The notes beneath the pieces are model-generated. The model worked only from the letters and a program-made list of their open reading frames with translations. It was not told the origin of the DNA and made no database searches. The position numbers and the translations under genes were made by a program. Positions 54,701-60,700 of a stretch of DNA of 64,000 nt are shown in pieces. The stretch lies in the NCBI RefSeq assembly GCF_000003605.2, contig NW_003155237.1, positions 143,591 through 207,590 on the forward strand, given 5' to 3'. This DNA is from Saccoglossus kowalevskii (Eukaryota; Hemichordata; Enteropneusta; Harrimaniidae). The number at the start of each line of letters is the position of its first letter. Positions within the stretch are counted from its first letter, which is position 1.

Positions 54701-57700
54701 CTTCTAGCAATTCTATAGAGCGCCATGTATTGGTCACAGTTTGTTTGACGACCGGTACTTGAGATAAGAATATCATTGCAATATACAAGACCTTTTGTTA
54801 GCATGTGTACTTTGAGTTCAAGTTCAATATTTGCTGAGCATCATTACAATCTCAGATAAGAGGCACTGAGTTGTTACTTCATGTAGGTAGTTCACATTTG
54901 AAGTTTTAATATATGCAGACATCAATTGTACATCACAAGATAAGTGATTTTATGATTTCATTCATTGTGGCCAGCAGTCATTCTGTCTTGTAAATTACCT
55001 ATCAATTATACTTACATGTGATATATATGATGTACTACTTGTTATCAAGATAAAACAGACAGAATATTCACATTGAATTGTAACGGTGACATTTATGGTA
55101 ATTTGTTAACCATGTTGAGGAATTATAATTTAATTTAATACAATATAAAACAAAATAATGATTCTAATGCATTGACAGTCATAGCACAAATAATTTACAA
55201 CAATAGATTGAAGTTATGTCCCTGTGGCTGTTGTGGTAATTCATTGCTGTCACTTGCCATCAATCACTCCTAACATTGCGTAGATGCGTGTGTTTCAGTG
55301 AACACCCTGCAGTGTTCTGTGATTTGTGTGCCACCGACTTTTTGAACCTTTTCTTGATTTGTATCTCATCAATGTATAAGCTTGTTGCATTGTATGTTTG
55401 TAAAATTTTATTGGCACTTTATAGCATGGCCAATGCATAACATGTTTGTACCAATAAGGTGTTGTCATTGTTGTCTCGTACTAGTAGTAGTTGTCATTCA
55501 AATGAAGTGGGTTAATTTTTTGCATATATGTGGGTGACAACTCCGGTGTACTTTGGAATGTTGAAACCAAAAATGGTGTGGTGTGTTCAACTCTATGAGA
55601 TTCAGCAACCATAGCATGATAATTTTAGTGCTGCTTGTCTATATTACTATTCAGGATATCTTGCGAAGACTCGAGCAAAATGTTGTTGAACAAAAGCAGT
55701 ATGATGAATGTGTGGTTGAAGTCAGGAAATGGTTTGAAGAGGCTGAACAGAAACTAGAAGACTGCAATAACACAGCTGGCAGCAGAAATGTTCTAGAACA
55801 CAGACTGACTGATGTGAAAGTAAGTACACCTGTTTTTTCATACTATCTGGAGTAACTGGACAAAATATGGTTATGTGGTGTTATTGTTTATAATAGTGGT
55901 ATTATTTACACTTTGAGCTGCAGGTCATATTTGTGTTGCTAAGGGTTGCTGGGACAATTTATTCTTTGGCTTCCTAATAAACATATTTATCAGCTTGTTC
56001 ATACACCCACCAAACAATAAAAAAAATTTGATCTGCCTAAGTCAAGCAATAAATTGCTGTCTGCTGCAACATTGCTATTTTTGTACATAAAACTTTTAAT
56101 TTGAAACAGGTTTTAATATATGACCTTTGACCTCAACAAATGGAATATTGTTATTTATATATTTCTGACCAATAAAGTTATTTTCATTAAATATAGCCTT
56201 TATTTAATTCACTGTTCAATCTAACAATATTATGTGTGAGTGACCTTTGACCTACCTGGCTGTCATCAATCATTTTGTAGATCAGCAAATCCTTCCTCTG
56301 ATTTGACAGGTTCTAATGCTCTTTTCTTTTAAATTTTCTTCTGGCACTGCAGGTTTTTATTTTGTTTCTTTCATTTTTAGAGAAAGATATCCATCTTTTT
56401 AACAAGTTGTTTAAGATGTGTGCCTGTAATCTTGAATTTAGAAGAAAAATCACTCAAATAATGACAGTAAAGCATCTGTTGTATACAATTTTGTATAACT
56501 TCACATCAGTAATGTGAAAAAGACTATATTCTGAAAAACTGACATCATGTCTGACGTCATGTTACTATTAGAGAAACACTAAATGTTTTTGTCGAGTGTC
56601 AAAAGTCCTGGTCAAATCATTTTGAGTTGTTTTGTGATTCTCCATTACAGAATCTCCTAGCTATTAAGCATGTTGGCCAAAAGAGACTGGAGCTGGCTGT
56701 CAGCGAAGGAGAAAAGATTATCCCACAGACTGCTGAAGGAGCACAGGGAAGAGGAGTCATCAGAGAGGAGATTGATGCATTGAAAAGGAAATGGGATAGT
56801 CTGAATAACCAGATGAGTCAATGTAAAGATACTCTTGAGAAATGTGTACATGAGTGGGAGGTGTATGATTGTAACTATGAAATGGTTCTCAGATGGCTAA
56901 AAGATAAAGAGGAAGCTTTGAAGAGCTCAACTGAACTTCAACCCACAGCATCAGAAAAGAGCAACCAACTAGAAACTTACAAGGTACTGTAAATTTATAC
57001 CCATCATGCACTATCCAAGATGGCTCATCATATCCTCAAATGTATGTCCATCATGCACTATCCAAGATGGCCTATCATATCCTCAAATTTATACCCAAAA
57101 TGCACTATCCAAGATGGCCCATCATATGCTCAAATTTATACCCATCATGCACTATCCAAAATGGCCCATAATATCCTCAAATTTATACCAACCATGCACT
57201 ATCCAAGATGGCCCACCATATCTTCATTTACTTTCCACCCCATTGAACCTTCCTTTTGTATTTCACAGGAATTGCAACATGACATCACAGGTCACCATGA
57301 CAACTTGCAGAAAGTGATGGAGAGTGTTGAACAAATCCTAGCCTGTAATCCAGATGATGCCAGTATTAGTAGTCAGTCTCAACAAATCCAGTCAAGGTAT
57401 CAGGATGCAGAAGATACTGTCAAGGTAAAATAAATAACATTTTATTTTTCGCTACTTCAAATTGTTAATAAACATTTTTCAATATTATTTTTAATATCTC
57501 TTAGCCTTTGCTAAAATGTGTGATATTTATAATACGAACAACAATAAAATGTTTTCTACTCAGTACCGGTATTAAGAATTTTGACTTCACTCACTGTTAA
57601 GTCAAATAGAGAATAATTTTTTTGTTCTGGTTTCTGCTAAAATATGTAAAAATGAAAACGCAAACAAATGTTATTTATTTTTTTTTAAAACCTATACAAC

Positions 57701-60700
57701 TTGTATACAACTCATATCTGTTGGTAGTGCAAAGTTATAAATCAATTATTTGGCAAACTTCACATTAGATTTATTTAATTAATTAATGTTTTCCTCCTCA
57801 CCCCATTACAGGAAGCCGTTAAGAGGATAGATAAGAACCTAGCTGACCATCAGAGATTCAATGATAATGTACAGGTTTGCAGAGACTGGTTAACTGATAT
57901 GAAACAGAGACTATCTGGTTGTCTTGATTCATCAGGGGATAAAGAAACCAACCAAGAAAAGCTCAACAATATACAGGTACATTCATGGCATGCTTCTTTG
58001 TTTTAATTGACATCTTTGGACACTACGATGTTCTGGGAATAGATTTGTAAACATGGGAAACACACTTTGGATTAATGGCGCCCTCTTGTGATGAAAGACA
58101 GAGGCATCAGATTTATCTGGTAGCAGATGTTTAAAGTTAGATTATAAATTTTATTGGAAAACGAAAGACTGAATTGTAAATTACAAGATATCCATGAGTA
58201 AAAAATGTTTGACTTTAATGTTTTATGACAATTTTTGAAAACTAAATCATTTCTCATTCTAGTATTGTTTTGTGACATTTCAGTCAAAATGCCAGTCTGA
58301 CAATAATTATTGAAAAATACCGAAAACTATAACACCTTTTGATAATATTTCTTATTAGGTTTTAAAGTTTATAACAATTTGGCTAATGGTAAGCATAAAT
58401 ATTGAACATTCTTCAATTTAATATATTTATAACAGGAGCTAATGTCTAGAATACCGGAAGGAGAAGCCAAATTACACTCTACACAGGAACAAGGAGACAA
58501 AATACTCACCCAGACAGCACCAGCTGGAAAACAAGCAATAAAACAACAAGTGCTTGTACTGAAGCAAGACTTTGACAATCTGTTGAAGCAGATGCAGGAA
58601 TCTACATCCACGCTTGAAGCTAGTCTAGTACAATGGGGTAGTTATGAAGACAGTTACTCAGAGCTGTCACGGTGGTTACAAGAAATGGAGGGCACATTAC
58701 TCAGTGGTTCTGAATTGAAACCCAGTCTGGATACAAAGAAGACTCATCATGAGAGAATCAAGGTGTGTTAATTAAAATAACATTGGCTGTCTTTTATTGT
58801 TTCAGCAGCGTGCAGTGGTCTTCCATGTAACCATCAAACTTACCAACTTTAATAGTTCTTTACCTAATATAATATACTTTGCTAATGATTCATACTACCT
58901 GTTATCTCTTGCAATCTGGAATATTAAGTAATCAGTTTCTTAACTTTCGATTTATATGATCTTTTGATTTCATCTAATATGTTTCTACCATTCTCTGCCA
59001 TAACACTTATAGTAATTATTATTTAATGCACTCATCTCCAACAATTGTAGTCTTGAAAACTGTTCTACAAAGACCCCAGTATCTGATTTGAATGCTAATT
59101 TCTTAAATCCTTGATCTGTAACTATAAGATATGATCACAATACGTTTTACCAATTAACACACGTTTCTCTAGTCTTCACTGTGGTAATAAACCATCTGAA
59201 TTTATCAAATGAACTGTACTTGGTCATCATATCATTGAGTTTTATAATTACTAGGCTTATCTACAGTACTCAAAGGATTTAACAAATCGACCTCTAAGAG
59301 AGATGAGTGTAGTACTTATTCTAAAATGGGACATACTGACCATCATTATCCATGCATGTTACCCGGTGATGCTTAAAGTAATGCATGTTGCTAGCTGCCA
59401 ATATGGAATGCTATATTTCTTTCTCTCTCTCTCTCTCTCCCACCATAGGCTGTGCATGATGAGATCATTACTCATCAAGGGGACATTGATGCTCTGAATA
59501 ATAAAGCTCGTCAGATTCTTGACACTAACGTTGGTCATGTCAGTGTTGGCAGTGATGCCACCAAGATAACAACTCAGTATCAGAAATCACTTATGGATGC
59601 TAACGTAAGTATTCAGCACTTTTTACATGTGTATCAAGTCCCAACAATTAAGGTTGAGCAAAGTTCTAGTTGGAGACCTATAGAAGATAATATTTGGTAA
59701 TTGTAGTCCTAAATAACTATTAAAAATAAACCGGTCACTGGTAGCATAGTGGTTGTCGCATCAGACTCATGATCGGTAGACCCAAGTTCAAATCCTACCT
59801 CAGGCTGAACATCAAAAAGGTCAACCCCTACCCTGGGTGAGTGTGCCACAGACACAATGGGAAGGTCAATTCCACTGGCCGACATTCATTCACTATTAAA
59901 TGAATGCGACTTTGGGGAAACTTTGGTTAAGGTCCGCAGGTGCTTGTGTTCGACCGAGCCTGATTGATGCCAGGATAGCGCCATTTGATAGGAAGACGGC
60001 CGCGCATCCCTGTCATGTAGTCCCAAACATGAATATGACTTCTGTGGCAAAGATGCACTATGTGTCAGCACTTGCAATTTGCACATACAAAAAAAAGTCA
60101 GAGACAACAGTGACATTCAATGTCCGGAACTGTCGCCTGGCACAAAAAATATTTATAAAAAAAAAAAAAAAAAAAAAAAAATGGCTCTTTATCAAAACGT
60201 CTAGCTATTTTTAATAGTTATTTAGGACTACGATTACCAAATATTATCTTCTATATATCATATTTATCAGTCCGAGCAGCGTTTATTTAGTTGGAGACCT
60301 GCCGTTCTCAGGACTAAGCTGAAATCAACAATCAGCTTTGTTCTGCATGGCTGATGTCGATAATTGTTGAAGCCCCGATGAAATCTCAGGTCTACTATGA
60401 GTGACATGCATCTGAACACTCAGATTTGCCATTAAATATCATATTATGTATAACACCAGCCTCCTCTTTCACAAGATAATTTCCATTCCCCTAATTAGTG
60501 CATTATTGTGATTAATACTGACATTTTGAAATTCTATTCGTATCTTGGGGGTTTTCTTATAGGAATTTCTGAGAAAGGCAGAGACCAATGTATTGGAACA
60601 TCAACAATATCTTGATGCCGCCCAGGACTTTGTACTATGGCTGAATGCCACCAAAGCCACACTTGCTCGCTGTACAGAAGTTGCTGGTGATAAAGATACC

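Noticed and set aside
57006-57433. Two overlapping open frames of 103 and 137 codons
   Set aside because: They arise from the 47-bp minisatellite; only the last part of the second is real coding sequence (exon 49).
59900-60214. 104-codon open frame
   Set aside because: Lies within the SINE and its poly-A tail.
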